A stretch of 64,000 nucleotides of DNA from Septoria linicola. Lineage: Eukaryota; Ascomycota; Dothideomycetes; Mycosphaerellales; Mycosphaerellaceae. The stretch spans positions 558,001 to 622,000 of the forward strand of contig CP099428.1 of NCBI GenBank assembly GCA_024114885.1, written 5' to 3'. Every line of letters begins with the position of its first letter. The first letter of the stretch is position 1. Positions 51,419 through 63,388 of this stretch are shown piece by piece. The position numbers and the translations under genes were made by a program. Below the pieces are notes generated by a model, which was given only the letters and a program-made list of their open reading frames with translations, had not been told where the DNA came from and made no database searches.

Positions 51419-53149
51419 CTAAACTTTTATTTAAGGTATATCGTAGTTATAGTCGACGATCGTAGTTAGTAAGTATAGTCGGCGCTTATTAATCGTCCTA
51501 GGTCTATAGGTTTATAGTATAGGTAAACTCTAGTTCTTAGCGTTTTAAGAGCTTTATAGATCTCTAAAGAGAGCGTCTAAAGAATCTATATCCTTATCTA
51601 AAAGCTTACGTACGCTAGTAAAAGTATCCTATAACGAGACTACTACGAGTAATATAAGACATAAGAACCTATTAGAGCTCGACTACGATAATACTATCTC
51701 GCTTTAGTTAACTACGCGACTTTATCGATAAATTCCTTAAGCGTTAGTCGCTACTAACACTTATACTATCTAATACTAACTAGTAATAGTTAGAATACCT
51801 TACGTCTCTAACTATACTCTTCGCTTAGGCTACTATCTACGTTAGTACGATAAAGAGCCCTAGCCTCTATCTAGTTCTTAGCTACTATAACTCTCTTTTC
51901 GATATTCTAGATAAAGTAGACAAGAAACTTAAGTATAAGAAAGAGGCTTAGAAGATCTTACTCTATAAGGTACTAGACAAAGCGTATACTAAGCTCTTTT
52001 AATATTACTAATAGACCTAGTAACGGTTTAGGGACTACTATAGTATAGTAGTACTACTCTACTCTACGATTAAGAGTATATTCTAGAAGCGAGGCGCTTT
52101 TAATAACGATAGTTTAGAAGATCTCTACTAGAGTAAATTACGCGTAGAGTAGTTAAAGTATTATAAAGCTTTATCTAGTACTATATAAGCTTCGAAATAG
52201 TAGCCTTAAAGTATATAAAGCTTCTTAACCTCCTTTACTATAAGGATCGATAGCGACGATAATAAAGCTTAAATAGTACTAGACGTAGCCTTCTTAGTCG
52301 AGCCTAATAACGAACTAGAGCGCTATCGGAAAGTAGACTTCTTATATATAGATAGAATAGATCCTATAGATATATAGCTAGCTCTTACTAATATATTCCC
52401 TACTATATCGAAAATAGCCTAGGATATTCTATATATTCTAGTAGTAGGCACTAGATACGAACGAGATTTTAGTATTATACGTTATTAGAACCGCTATAAT
52501 CGGATATATAATCTAGATACCTTTATATATATTATACTATCACGATATTAATATCGCGATTATAAATATAATATAAGAGTAGTACTTACTATAGAAGTAC
52601 CTACTCTTTGTCCTAATTTAGAACTTACTTATAATTAGATAGAGGTAGTTAAGAAGTAGAATAAGAAGGTTAAAAACGAAATTAAGGCTCTTTTAAAGTT
52701 TAATAGTATTAGCAATAATAAAGAGGTTACAAAGGTAGATAAATTATAGCGTCGAAGTACGCGAAAGCGTAATACGCTCTATAGAGAAGCTTTAAGAGCT
52801 AGAACGTAGCTACCGACTACGTCTACCGACTATATATATTATAAACTTAAGTCGACGTTAGATTAGCCTATCCGTTCCGCTTATTACTATTATCCCTCTC
52901 TCTATCTTTACTACTCTATTATATACTTCCTTTTATAGTCGATACTAACTAGAATAATTCTTCTTTATAGTTATACTTAAAACCTATATTATACCTATTT
53001 TTTATTCGTCTAACCTATCTAAATATAGAGTAGGTATTTATACTATACCTATTACTATCTTCTATAGGTAGGCTAAGACCTAGCCTAACCTATATACTAA
53101 CTCGTTTCGGCCTACCTATTCCGACGTCTAACTATTTAATAGGCCTCTA
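51419..53149 (+). pseudogene. hAT transposase, C-terminal part, and right end of the hAT element
   Basis: Continues the frame broken at 5,471. The hAT C-terminal dimerisation domain is clear at about 52,360-52,560: N-I-F-P-T-I-S-K-I-A-Q-D-I-L-Y-I-L-V-V-G, then R-Y-E-R-D-F-S-I. This matches the family pattern P-x-L-S-x-x-A-x-D-I-L followed by E-R-x-F-S. A preceding stretch around 52,050-52,100 fits the I-A-x-x-L-x-P-x-x-K block. After a basic C-terminus (R-R-S-T-R-K-R near 52,755) comes non-coding DNA ending at GCCTCTA (53,149), the inverted partner of TAGAGGC at 2,092. RIP stops make it non-functional. Confidence 0.8.
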
Positions 53150-53159
53150 ATTAAAAGTT

Positions 53160-56110
53160 TAATAGACTTTAAAAAAAAAACCTAGCTAGTTTTAAGCGAT
53201 TCTAAGTAAGATCTATAGGTAGTTAGGTATCTAGTTAGATACTAAGGAAGAGAGGATTAGTAAGGTAAAGGCCTACCTATATACTATACTTAGTAGCTTT
53301 AGTATAAAAGTAAGGTAGTAGCTCGTTTCTAAGATAGTAATATTTACTCTACTTAATTAATTTAATATCCTATAGTCCTAGTATAGGCTCTTAGTCCTAG
53401 AACTACTAGTTTAAGCTCGTTACTACTAGTTAATATACGTATTATAAGACTATTACTCTCCGAATAGGTCTTGTTCTATAATAGCTACTCTTATACCTAC
53501 CTAGAGGGTTAGTATTAGAGTAGTTATTATCTATTAATAGAAACTAGCTAAATAAGCTAGAGATAAGACTAACTAGGGATATATAACTCTATAGTTCTCT
53601 ACTCTCTATAGCTAGGACTAATAGGATAGATATATAAATAAAGGTAAGGCTAGAGTCCTAGTAGAGTACTTCTTTCCTTCTCTAAAAAAGATAGACCTCT
53701 TAGATATCCTAGGAGTAGTTATACTAATCTAGTTTTAGGTAGAGAAGATAGTATACCTAGGAGATATCCTAGTAATCTTTAAGAAGCTACCTATAAGAAA
53801 GGTACTAGGCCTAGACTAGGTCTAGAATATCCTCCTATAGAAATATAGAGAAGAGATAGCTCTATTCCTAGTAATATTCTTTATAGTATACCTAAGATAG
53901 GCCTACTACTCTAAACTATTCAAGTACTCTACTATAGTCGTCCTTAAGAAGCTATAAAAGCTAGACTATACTAAGGTAGAGGTATATAGACTAATCGTAC
54001 TCCTTAATATACTAGCTAAGGTCCTAGAGGTACTTATAGCTAAAAGAATCTCTAAAGAAGTAGAAGAGAGAAAGCTTCTTCTAGAAGCCTAAATAGAGAC
54101 TAGGCTAGGTAGGTTAACTACCTTAGTATAGACCTAATTACTAAATAGGTTAGGACTATCTAGAAGGCTAAACTAGGATTAGTAGTATTAATACTTTACC
54201 TAGATATCTTAGGAGTATTTAATAAAGTATCCTACTAGAGACTTCTTTATAATATTAGAATAAAAGGCTACCTAGACTATATAATCTAGTTTATAAGATC
54301 CTTCCTCTAGAATAGAACTATATATCTAAAACTAGAAGAGTTCCTTAACTAAAAGAGACTATAGAATATAGAGATACTATAGAGATCTATACTCTCTTCT
54401 ATCCTCTTTCTCTTCTTTATTTTAACTCTCCTCCTAGCTCTCTAGAAGAGAAATATAACTATAATAGGATTTATAGACGACTCTAATATCCTTATATATA
54501 GTATAACTATAGAAGAGAACTATAAATAGCTAGAGAAGGTATACTAGAAGTATATATACTAGGTAAAGAGGTATAGGGCTACCTTTATACTTTAAAAGTA
54601 CTAACTTATCTACTTTATAAGAGGAAGGAACTATAACCTATAGGTAATAGTCTAAATTCTCGAGTTTAAGAGAGGGCTAGTACTATCTCTTAGACTACTA
54701 GAGATATAGATAGATACTAAACTTAGGTAGAGCCTATATATAGAGAAGAGTATATAATAGATCTAATCTCTATAGAGACTCTATAAATCTACCTAGAGAG
54801 TATCCTTCTAGAAGGTAAGACACTTCTATATAGTAGTTATTAGGCCTATATTAGTCTATAGATACCCTATCTAGTCAAACCTAGAGAATATAAGAGACTA
54901 TAATAAGGGCCTAACTAAACCTATAGAGAAGATCTAGACCTAGGCTCTAAGGTATATTACTAGAGTATATAAGATAGTATCTACCTAGGTTCTATAAAAA
55001 GAGGTAAATATTACTCTTATAAGAATATATACCTAGGACCTATTAAAGTAATATATAGAAAAGAGAGTAGCTACCTAGGTATATAGCTATATTAGAAGCT
55101 AATACTAGGTAATTATATAAAAGAAAGCTAGAAATAGGAGGAGGCTAGACCTAGGCCTAAGATAAATAAAGACTATAGAGATCTATAACCTTATAGAGAT
55201 ATAGTATAGAGCCTAGAGCCTATAATAGAGGAGAGGATAAGAGGATTAGGTAAAGAACTAGTAGGCTAGATAATAATAGGACCTAGAATAAGAGAGAGTA
55301 AAGTAGAAGAGAACTAACCTAGGTAGAGATAACCTAGTAGTATAGTAATTAATATATATAAAAGAGGAATAGGAGCTATACTTAGGCCTCTCTAGGCCTA
55401 TAAGTATAATAATAACTCTAGTTAGGATAGGCTATATTAGCCTAAATATATATCTTATAAAGAGAAGAGTCCTAGGGATCTAGCTCTAGTACCTATATAA
55501 CTAAGGAGCCTAAACTATAAGATATATATATATATCCTACTAGAAGTACTAGGCTAGTAGATAAAAGCTGTTCTTAGAAATAGGAACTAGCTACTAAGAG
55601 GAAATAATAATAACTAAGAGGGGTCTATAAGCTATAGCTAGGTAGCTTATTTAAAAAGAGGTCCTAGATTAGTTCTCTCTAGTAAAAGAGAAACTAGAGA
55701 AAGATCTATAAAACTAAGAGACTAAAGGAACTAAGACAAGGATAATAAAAATAAGAGGAATATAGATAAGAATACTATAATAAAAAGAATAGCCTATATA
55801 GAGTTTAAACCTATAACCTTCTATACTCTATCGTACTATAGGAATCTTAAGATAAGGCTTCAAACTATAGAGACAGCTAGGACCTATATTTCTTCTCTAT
55901 AGACTTTAAGAGGTAGGTATAATACTACTATACTAATAAGCCTAGGATAGAATTAAAGGAATCTTAAAGACCTATAAATACTAGAAGAGAGAGAGGATAG
56001 AAAGAGAGAGGTAGGAGGTAAAGAGAGGCTAGGCTATAAAGAAGCCTAGTTTTATATAAAGAAAGATAGAGAATAATAGAGGTAGCTACTAACTATAATA
56101 TAAAGGAGAG
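53160..56110 (+). pseudogene. Tad-like LINE (non-LTR) retrotransposon: RT and RNase H, degraded
   Basis: The plus-strand frame shows a LINE reverse transcriptase. The fingers segment around 53,920-54,060 reads V-V-L-K-K-L-Q-K-L-D-Y-T-K-V-E-V-Y-R-L-I, then L-L-N-I-L-A-K-V-L-E. L-D-I-L-G-V-F-N-K-V (pre-RIP L-D-I-S-G-A-F-D-x-V) lies near 54,200, and the catalytic G-F-I-D-D-S-N-I-L at 54,466-54,492 keeps its Asp pair. Downstream is a long thumb/linker region and a probable RNase H remnant near 55,370-55,600. This order is that of fungal Tad1-clade elements. An endonuclease domain is not identified, so the 5' end may be truncated or lie in the block left of the hAT element. CpG is strongly depleted. 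Confidence 0.75.
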
Positions 56111-56149
56111 ATAAGAAAGGTTTTTTATAGCTTTTCTCTTTAAAGAACG

Positions 56150-57760
56150 ATATAGAGTATACTACTTACTCTAGATATATAAAGAGGTAGACTAGTAATA
56201 AGATTTATCTATCTATCTAATATTTAGATAGACCTCTTAACTACTCTATTCTAGAGTAAATTATAGGCCTTAATTAGCTTAAGAGTAATTCTAAAGTCTT
56301 TCTTCTACTATTTAATTAAAGTAGTAATCTCTCTAGTATTATTAGCCCTTATAGACTTAAGGAGTACTACTAACTACCTTTCTACCTTAATCCTCTAGTT
56401 CTAAAGAGTAGTTAGTATATCTAATCTAGCTTTAAGTAGAAATACCTATTTCTTTCTTAAGAAGTTATTAATAATCTTAAGCTACTATATAAAACCTTTT
56501 ACTAATAATAGTAATAGTCTATAGATATCTACTAATATAAGAGCTAACCTTTTAGGTCTTCTCTTAATAGACTTACTTAGGTATTTCTTTATCTTACCTA
56601 TTATATAGATCCTATACTTATACTCTTTCTAGTTAGGAATTAGAATTCTTTCTTTTAGGTTAGTAACTTTATAAAGGTTTAAGAGTAACTCTCTTCTAAA
56701 GTATATAAATCTTCTATATTATAGCTCTTACTATTTTAGATCCTTCTCTAATAGAGTAGTATAGATATTATTAACCTTTATAGAATTATATAGTAAGTAA
56801 TACAACTTTTCCTATAAAAGAGATAATATCTTACTAATAAATAGAATATCTCTAACTAGCTTAGTCTTTATAACTATTTAGCTATCTAGGAAGGTAAGAG
56901 TGAAATTAGGCTTTTAGACTCTAAATTACTTACTAAACTAATTCTATAATATAAGATTTACTCTAAGATTAGGAATAAATAGTACTTTATTAAATAGAAC
57001 TTCTCCTTCTAAGATTCTCTTTATCTATACTAGTCTAGAGTAGGTTATATAGAGGTATCCTCCTCTTACCTTAATCTATACTTTCTTCCTTAGTAGCTTT
57101 ACTAATCTAAAGAAAGATAGTTAGTTAGTTATATAGAATAAGGTATAGGAATCTAAGAGCTATTCTTAGAGTAATAACTTACTTTTAGCCTCTATTATAG
57201 AATAGGCTAACTTATCTTAATTATTATCTTCTAATAGAGAATTATTATTACTTCTAGAACTAGAATAAGTTCTAGAATTAGAACTAGAACTAGACCCCTA
57301 AGCTAAGAATCCTTTCTTTAAGAGCTTTCTAGACCTTTCTATTCTCTAAAACTATTTATCTATTCTCTAGATAGCCTTCTTTAGCTTATTATATAATAAT
57401 AACTTATAGATAGCTTTCTTAATATATCTAGTATTCTTTAGTAAAAAGAATCTTCTTACTCTTCTTCTAAGAGATAATCTCTAAAGGTCCTTCTAGTTCT
57501 TAGAACTATTCTTCTACTAGAATAGTTTCTTAGTAGTAGAGAGGTTAGAATAATCTTTTAACTAGTACTTCTCTTTCTTATAGAGCTAGTATATTAGTAA
57601 GGACTTTCCTTAGTAGAGCTACCTAGAATAGAATATAGCTAAACCTATATCTATTTTATCTAAATTATCTCTTACTTCTTAGGACTTAAATAGAAGGAGA
57701 ATAGTATCTATATCTAAGGATAGTTAAGTTATAATAGTATCCTTAGCTACTTAGTATAAT
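56150..57760 (-). pseudogene. Copia-type gag-protease-integrase remnant (no RT)
   Basis: Minus-strand frame in Ty1/Copia order. Near 57,150 lies a protease remnant (L-L-D-S-Y-T-L-F-Y-I-T, pre-RIP L-D-S-G-C-T-x-H-M-T). A GAG-pre-integrase segment ending in Y-R-R-F-I-Y-F (pre-RIP H-R-R-F-x-H-x) lies near 56,720. The integrase core follows: R-L-A-L-I-L-V-D-I-Y and N-N-F-L-R-K-K-Q-V-F, then R-A-N-N-T-R-E and Q-N-R-V-V-K-R-S-I-Q (pre-RIP Q-N-G-V-A-E-R-S-I-Q) down to about 56,220. The RT and RNase H that should follow are replaced by the LINE. No LTR pair is recognised. Confidence 0.7.
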
Positions 57761-58740
57761 ATAGGTAGAGACTAGAGGAGATATTTTAGTCTCTTTTCTT
57801 AGCTCTAGTAGTAAGTTTCCTAAGGATTAATCTTAGTAATCCTCTTACCTAGGCTTCTAAGATATCTCTATACTTTCCTAATTATCTTATTAGATAATAT
57901 CCTATATATAATAAACTACTTAATTAGACCTATAGTATAGGACTTTAGGACTCTATTATACTTGTTCTAGAGAACTACCTATATTTTAGCTATAAATATA
58001 GTAATATACTATATCTCTAGCTCTATCTTATTATCTTTACTAATACTATATCTAATACTAAACCTATATACTATATTATCTTTTAAGAAGTATTAATTCT
58101 AAGTAATATATATCTAGAGACTAGTGTCCTACTAAACTATATATAGGTTCTCTCTAATAATTAGTTAGCTAATTACCTAGAACTAGTCTTTTCTTTCTAG
58201 CTTATCTATCTATAGCCTAAACTATTTCTTCTAGTTAGTTCTATCTAGGATTAGAATCCTTTAGCTCTTTTATCCTTTTAGTCTATTATAGAAATAGGTA
58301 AATAGAATAAATAATTAGTAGAATACTTTAGACTAGCTAAGGATTCTAGAGAAGAGTAATTTCTTATAGTAGAGAGACTAGCTCTAAGAGATAGAGATTC
58401 CTCGTATTTAGGAAATTACTAAGACTTAGATCTTTCTCTCTTAGTAGAGTTTCTACTACTAGGTAGTAGGAAAGCTAAGTAGCCTCTTCTAACTCTAGTA
58501 ATACTAGGTATAATAGTAGAGAACTAGGTAGGTATTAATAAAGTAGGAACATACTACTATCTTATAGAGATCTTTACTAACTTATATACTACTAGGTACA
58601 TACTAGCTTTATTAGTAATATAGTTAGAGAAACTTCTAGGCTCTAAATATTTTCTATAAATTATAAGAGATATAAGTAACTTATACTAATATAGGTTACC
58701 TCTATTTAGTATATAAACCTAGGCTTATAACCTATTAAAA
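57761..58740. other. Degraded CpG-poor repeat DNA, unassigned
   Basis: RIP-mutated sequence between the recognisable Copia and pogo parts. The right part of the Copia gag probably extends into it on the minus strand up to about 58,300. No LTR ends, terminal inverted repeats or protein motif could be pinned down. Confidence 0.4.
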
Positions 58741-60145
58741 GTAGAGAGCGTTTATAGATACTATATAAAATTAAGGAGAGTATAGCGTAGTAAAGAAGAA
58801 TAGAGGATTAATCTTAAACTAACTTATATATATAGTATAGTAGTAATATACTAGGAACTAAATATAAAGTTAATTAAGTTAGTTATCTAAGAAGAAAAGA
58901 AAGAGAAGTAAGATATACCTCTTACTAAGCCTTAGGTAGATATCTTAGGTATCTAGAACTATACTTAAATATCTATATCTAGACTAACTATCTAGGATAT
59001 ATTCTTAATAATATACCTCTTTTATATCTTAGTCTCTAATTCTATATAATAGTAGACTATTATTATATATACTAATATAGAAAGATAGTTAGTCTCTCTA
59101 TATATTATCTTTTCTAGTAAGGAAATAAATAGAGCCTAGTTCTATTATCTTCTACTAATCTAGAAACTTAGAGTTAGTCTAAAAGGCTAGACTTTCTTTA
59201 ATTATAGAGTCGCTTAGATTAAATACTTTAATAATTATACTAGATATAGAACTATTAGTTAGAAACGACTACTTATTCTAGATAGTTATAATAGCTATAT
59301 AACTCTAGAGTTTAAGTTATTCTATAAAGAAAAGAATATTATTACTCTCTATATACTACTTTATTCTTCTTATCTCTTATAGCTACTAGATATTAGATAT
59401 TTTAGACTATTAAAGAAAGCCTATTAAAGTATATCTAAAGGCTTAGTAAAGTTAGTTACTACTACCTAATTAAAGAAGACTTCTTACTAATACTCTAGCC
59501 TACCTATAAGGCTTTATTTATATCTTTAACTATTAGAGTATTATTTAGAGCCTCTAGCTTAATACTATTAAATCTATAGATCGTATTATCTAAGCTAATA
59601 CTATATTAAAGAAATCTAATATCTCTACTATTTACTTTATTATAAAGCTTAGTAGTTATACTCTATAACTCTTAGTAGATTAATATATATATAGGTAAGA
59701 TTAAAGATAAGATAGTTAGATACTAAGAAAGCTAACTAGATCTAATTCTCGATATAGTTAATAGGCTATTAAGAGAGTTTAAAAGATTATAGATAGCTAT
59801 ATTATTACTCTAAGCTAAATACGATAATATAAAGATAATTATTAGAACTATAGTCTTATAGAGCTCTAAGAAAGAAGATTAAGCTTATACTTAGTATTAA
59901 TACTAATAAATTAATATATAGAGACGTAGTTTAGTTATAGGCTTAATAAGTAATATAGATAGTAGATAAGCTTAAAAAGAAACTATAAGCTAAACTAACC
60001 TATAGTAAGTATAGTATATAAGAGTAGATATTAAGAAGTTATATATAAGATAGAATAGATTCTATACTATTAACTAATCTAGTTTTATTATAATTAGCGT
60101 AAGATTAGTATAATAGTTAGTACTTAGATAAACTATATAGAGTTT
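58741..60145 (+). pseudogene. pogo/Fot1-like DNA transposon, transposase remnant
   Basis: The plus-strand frame contains the DDE-1 endonuclease of the CENP-B/pogo group: R-L-L-I-L-D-S-Y-N-S-Y-I-T-L-E-F at 59,263-59,310 (pre-RIP L-D-S-H-N-S-H-I-T-P-E-F). It is followed at the usual distance by I-I-T-L-Y-I-L-L-Y-S-S-Y-L-L-Q-L-L-D-I near 59,340-59,390 (pre-RIP P-P-H-S-S-H-L-L-Q-P-L-D-V/I). After these come K-K-A-Y and, later, the fungal C-terminal stretch with L-F-R-A-S-S-L. The first catalytic Asp region lies upstream and is less certain. It is the last RIP-mutated unit before the unmutated DNA. Terminal inverted repeats were not found. Confidence 0.7.
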
Positions 60146-60357
60146 TTGAATTACATGCCTATCTAAATCACATGCTTATCAAACACGTTCGTGAATGTCT
60201 AGTTAGTATCTCTGACATATAGAGCTGAGAAATCACAGGTGAACTTCGATACTATGGGCTACTGAACTCTGTTCGATTGTTCTTCTTTCTTGGTACCGCG
60301 AGTGCCATCAACACCATCTCCCTCCATCAAGTGCCGGGCGCGTCATCAACAGACAAG
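60146..60357 (+). promoter_or_regulatory. Boundary of the RIP-mutated block and short 5' region of the transporter gene
   Basis: CpA and TpG reappear abruptly from about 60,146 (TGAATTACATGCC). The stretch to the ATG at 60,358 must hold the promoter and 5' UTR. No convincing TATA box is seen. A minimal upstream ORF, ATGGGCTACTGA (Met-Gly-Tyr-stop), lies at 60,254-60,265 and could reduce translation of the main ORF if it is in the transcript; that is inference. Confidence 0.5.
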
Positions 60358-62034
60358 ATGCGTTTGCCCCTCAGCAGTAGTAGCGAGAAGGGCGGGCATT
60401 TGCCTGCCTCTTCCGAGCGATTCGAGCAACCTCATGATATCCCATACCACACCGAAGGCTACGACGATGATTTGCACGTCGAGTGTCCACCTCATACCAC
60501 AGAGCGCAAATTGGTGTCACGCATCGACTACCATATCATCCCGGTTCTGTGCATCCTCTACCTCTTGGCGTTCCTCGACAGAGTTAACATCTCAAACGCC
60601 AATGTGTACGGGCTCTCTGATGAGCTCAACCTCGAAGGAAACCAGTACAATATCGCCCTCGTCATCTTCTTCGTGCCATACGTGCTGTAAGTTGACCACA
60701 TGGAGCACCAAAACCTGCGGCCGTTACTGATAACGAAAAGGTTCGAGATTCCTTCCAACATTCTGCTCAAGAAGTTCAAACCACATGTTTGGCTCAGTTT
60801 GAACATGTTCCTCTTTGGGTTCGTCACAATCATGCAAGGCATTGTGCAGAGCTACAGTGGACTTCTGGCTACAAGGTTTTTCCTAGGCGTGTTTGAGACG
60901 GGCATGTTCCCGGGTTGCTTTTATCTGATCGGGATGTGGTATCGTCGCCACGAGGCACAGAAAAGATACACGTTCTTCTTTTCATCTACGACACTTGCTG
61001 GCGCCTTCGGTGGTCTACTGGCTGCCGCGATTGGCAAAATGTCTGGAGTTGCAGGCTATGCAGGTATGTCTGTGCATTAATGCAGATGCTGCCAGATTTT
61101 CGCTGACTCGAGGTCGTACCAGGCTGGCGATGGATCTTCATCCTCGAGGGAGCTCTTACAGTGGCTGTTTCTTGCGCCTTCTTCTTCCTCATTCCCAGTT
61201 TCCCCGAAGACGCCAAGTGGCTGGGCGAGGACGAGAAAGCATATGTTGCAGCTCGTCTCCGAATCGATCAAGGCCGCTCCGCCGCAGAACGATCCATCAC
61301 AGCCAAGGACGTTGGACAAGTTTTCAAGGATTACAAAGTCATTGTTGCTGGCTTCATGTACTTTGGCCTCATTGTTCCAGCCTACTCGTACGCCTACTTC
61401 GCTCCTGGCATCATCCAAAGCTATGGCTACGATCCAATTCAGACTCAGCTGCATTCCGTGCCTCCATGGGCAGCAGCATTTGCATGGGCAATGCTTCTGG
61501 CCACGATCTCCGATGCTAGCAAGCACAGGTTCGCTTTCGCTGTCTTAAGCATCTGCGTTGGCATTACTGGCTTTGCGATCCTCATTACCGTTCACGACAA
61601 CCAGCCTTTACAATACGGTAAGCTTGAGTCCTCCTATACTCAAGGTGCCTCCACTAACTTCCATCACAGCTGCGCTATTCCTTGTCACTATGGGCACATA
61701 CGCCGCTATGCCCATTATCGTCTGCTGGTTCAACATGAATCTTGGAGGTCATCATCGCCGCTCCGTTGGCAGCGCTTGGCAGGTCGGTTTCGGCAACATT
61801 GGTGGCATCATTGCCGTCTGGGCCTTCCTCAAGAAAGATGCGCCGGAGTATGTTACAGGCTACTCGATTTGCATTGCCTTCACGATCCTGAGCATCATCT
61901 CGTGCATCATCTATGGTTTCGCATGCTGGTCGCAGAACAAGCAGAGGGACAAGTCGGCAGTGAATGTGGGTCTGACAGAACATGAGAAGACTGAGTTGGG
62001 AGATATGAGTCCAACGTATAGGTATTTGCTGTAA
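60358..62034 (+). CDS. Major facilitator transporter, anion:cation symporter (Dal5/Tna1-like) family
   Basis: Four exons: 60,358-60,686, 60,741-61,063, 61,123-61,617 and 61,670-62,034, giving 503 residues, the usual family length. All three introns (54, 59 and 52 bp) have GT...AG ends and branch-like CTGAT, CTGAC and CTAAC. The ATG at 60,358 is the first in-frame ATG of the exon. The protein has a 50-residue polar N-tail, then helix 1 ending in F-L-D-R-V-N-I-S-N-A-N-V (about 72-83), the hallmark of fungal allantoate/nicotinate/vitamin-type permeases. Next come Q-Y-N-I-A-L-V-I-F-F-V-P-Y-V-L-F-E-I-P-S-N, then R-F-F-L-G-V-F-E-T-G-M-F-P-G and W-R-W-I-F-I-L-E-G. About twelve membrane helices are expected in the plasma membrane. 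The substrate is an organic anion or vitamin-like compound; which one cannot be told. The gene appears intact and unmutated although it adjoins the RIP block. Confidence 0.9.
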
Positions 62035-62317
62035 GCTCTGTAGAATGCTGACGCAAGCATAATGCGGCTAGGTTGCCGTGATTAAGAAACGCTCGATGAG
62101 AAAAGCCATCACGCAAGAGAATCGTCAAAGTTGCTGATAGGTCCGCAGATGCGCGAGCTTCCTCTGCCTAGGCAATACGACGGGCCCGCTCCTTGTTGCA
62201 GAGTAGCACGACCCGTATGGCTCAGCCAGCCACATGTCGAGTCCTCTTCCGATAACAAACTTAGCATCTCCACTTCTGGCTGCTGCGCTTCGGCGCTGTG
62301 CTTGTTTGCGAGTTCAA
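62035..62317. other. Intergenic region between convergent genes
   Basis: About 280 bp between the stop codons of the transporter (plus) and the F-box-like gene (minus). It must hold both 3' UTRs. No further feature is seen. Confidence 0.6.
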
Positions 62318-63388
62318 CTACCAATCTGCTGGCTTGTACTTCTCAGCAGTCGCTGTCAGGACGTTCTCGATTGGCGTCACAAGACGCATCAGATCTGCAA
62401 CCTTCAACTGATACTGCTTTACAGGACCAAGTCTCTTCTCGGCTACCTCCACGATATCCTCGACGACCTTGTGCTGGTAAGGCTGCTTGTCATTCCACCA
62501 ATGGTCCTCGGCATGGAGATAGAGGGCGTAGTCGGTACACTTGGTAGCGTCGTCGACTCGCGCAGGCCGTTCATAATCGGCCAGATCGACGTTGATTCTT
62601 GCCCATTGGAACGATCTTGCACGTCTTCCCTCGCCCTGCTTACCTATCAGGCAGATCTGGAGATGGCGCACGATGGCCACATCCTCACTCCGCATGTTGA
62701 GAAGGAAGACCATTGCACCGGTATCCATGCTGATGCGGCATTGTGAGCTACCTCTTCTTGGCTTGATCAGGTTGAAGTGAATCTCGAAGCGGATGGTCTT
62801 GTAGAATTCCGTCAGGACTTTGTCTCGCATCATTTTGTTCAGGCTACGAGCAGATTAGCAGAGGATCAACGAGACGTGCAGGTGAAGAGCGAGAGCTTAC
62901 CGGGCTAGTGGAGGTTGCGTCGGCCGATGAAGCGTCTCTGGAAGATAGGAGAGATAGAAGCCATAGATTCGGACGCGTAACTCTGCCGGAAGCTCAGCAA
63001 CCTTCTCGAATGTTGGCGACTTGTCTGCACTTAGCAGGCAATGTCTCAACTTCACCTGGGATCAGCACATTTCCGACCGCATCAAGCAATGCTAAACATA
63101 CCTGGACTGTCGAAGCCCGTTCGGGTTTTTCATCAACTTTCGATCAGTCACGAACTTTCGCAACTGATGCTTATCCACCACATTCATGTAGTTTGGTCGC
63201 GAGGAGAATTTCAGGAGCGCGACATCAAGTACATCGTCTGTACTCGGGCAGTGGTAGCCGCTGTCACGGAACTCTGCGGCCCATTGACTCTTGGACTTGT
63301 ATCCTGACAGCCTGAAACGCCAATAGTTATCGTTGGAGCCTCGTGTGATGTCCATGCAGGCCATATCTGGAGAATTGAGTGCTGTCAT
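62318..63388 (-). CDS. F-box-like protein, fungal lineage-specific type
   Basis: Three exons on the minus strand: 63,388-63,102, 63,029-62,901 and 62,843-62,318, giving 313 residues. The second intron (62,844-62,900) is canonical, with GTAAGC, a CTAAT branch and TAG. The first (63,030-63,101) has a good GTATGT donor, but the acceptor that keeps the frame is an AAG; a TGAG acceptor 15 nt upstream would also keep frame. An F-box-like segment, V-A-E-L-P-A-E-L-R-V-R-I-Y-G-F-Y-L, sits at residues 106-122. It is followed by T-Q-P-P-L-A-R and K-V-L-T-E-F-Y-K-T, a layout common in large Dothideomycete families of small F-box-like proteins that may select substrates for SCF ubiquitin ligases. The N-terminal 95 residues (Y-W-R-F-R-L-S-G-Y-K-S-K, then L-R-K-F-V-T-D-R-K-L) are not recognised. 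The ATG at 63,388 has A at -3; ATG 63,364 is an alternative. Confidence 0.7.

Noticed and set aside
53162..53175. Run of ten A near the hAT right end as a LINE poly-A tail
   Set aside because: It lies at the 5' side of the plus-strand LINE, not its 3' end; it could belong to another element but nothing else supports that.
1..60145. Possibility that the AT-rich block is a centromere or a Starship-type giant element
   Set aside because: The content is explained by ordinary transposon families. No DUF3435 captain gene or centromere-specific repeat could be recognised, and centromere function cannot be judged from sequence.
60558..61983. Several open frames on the minus strand and in other plus frames across the transporter gene
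   Set aside because: They overlap well-supported exons of the transporter, show no domain of their own, and are explained as antisense or shifted-frame shadows.
62908..63315. Plus-strand open frames opposite the F-box-like gene
   Set aside because: The minus strand has an F-box-like domain and matching introns; the plus frames have neither.
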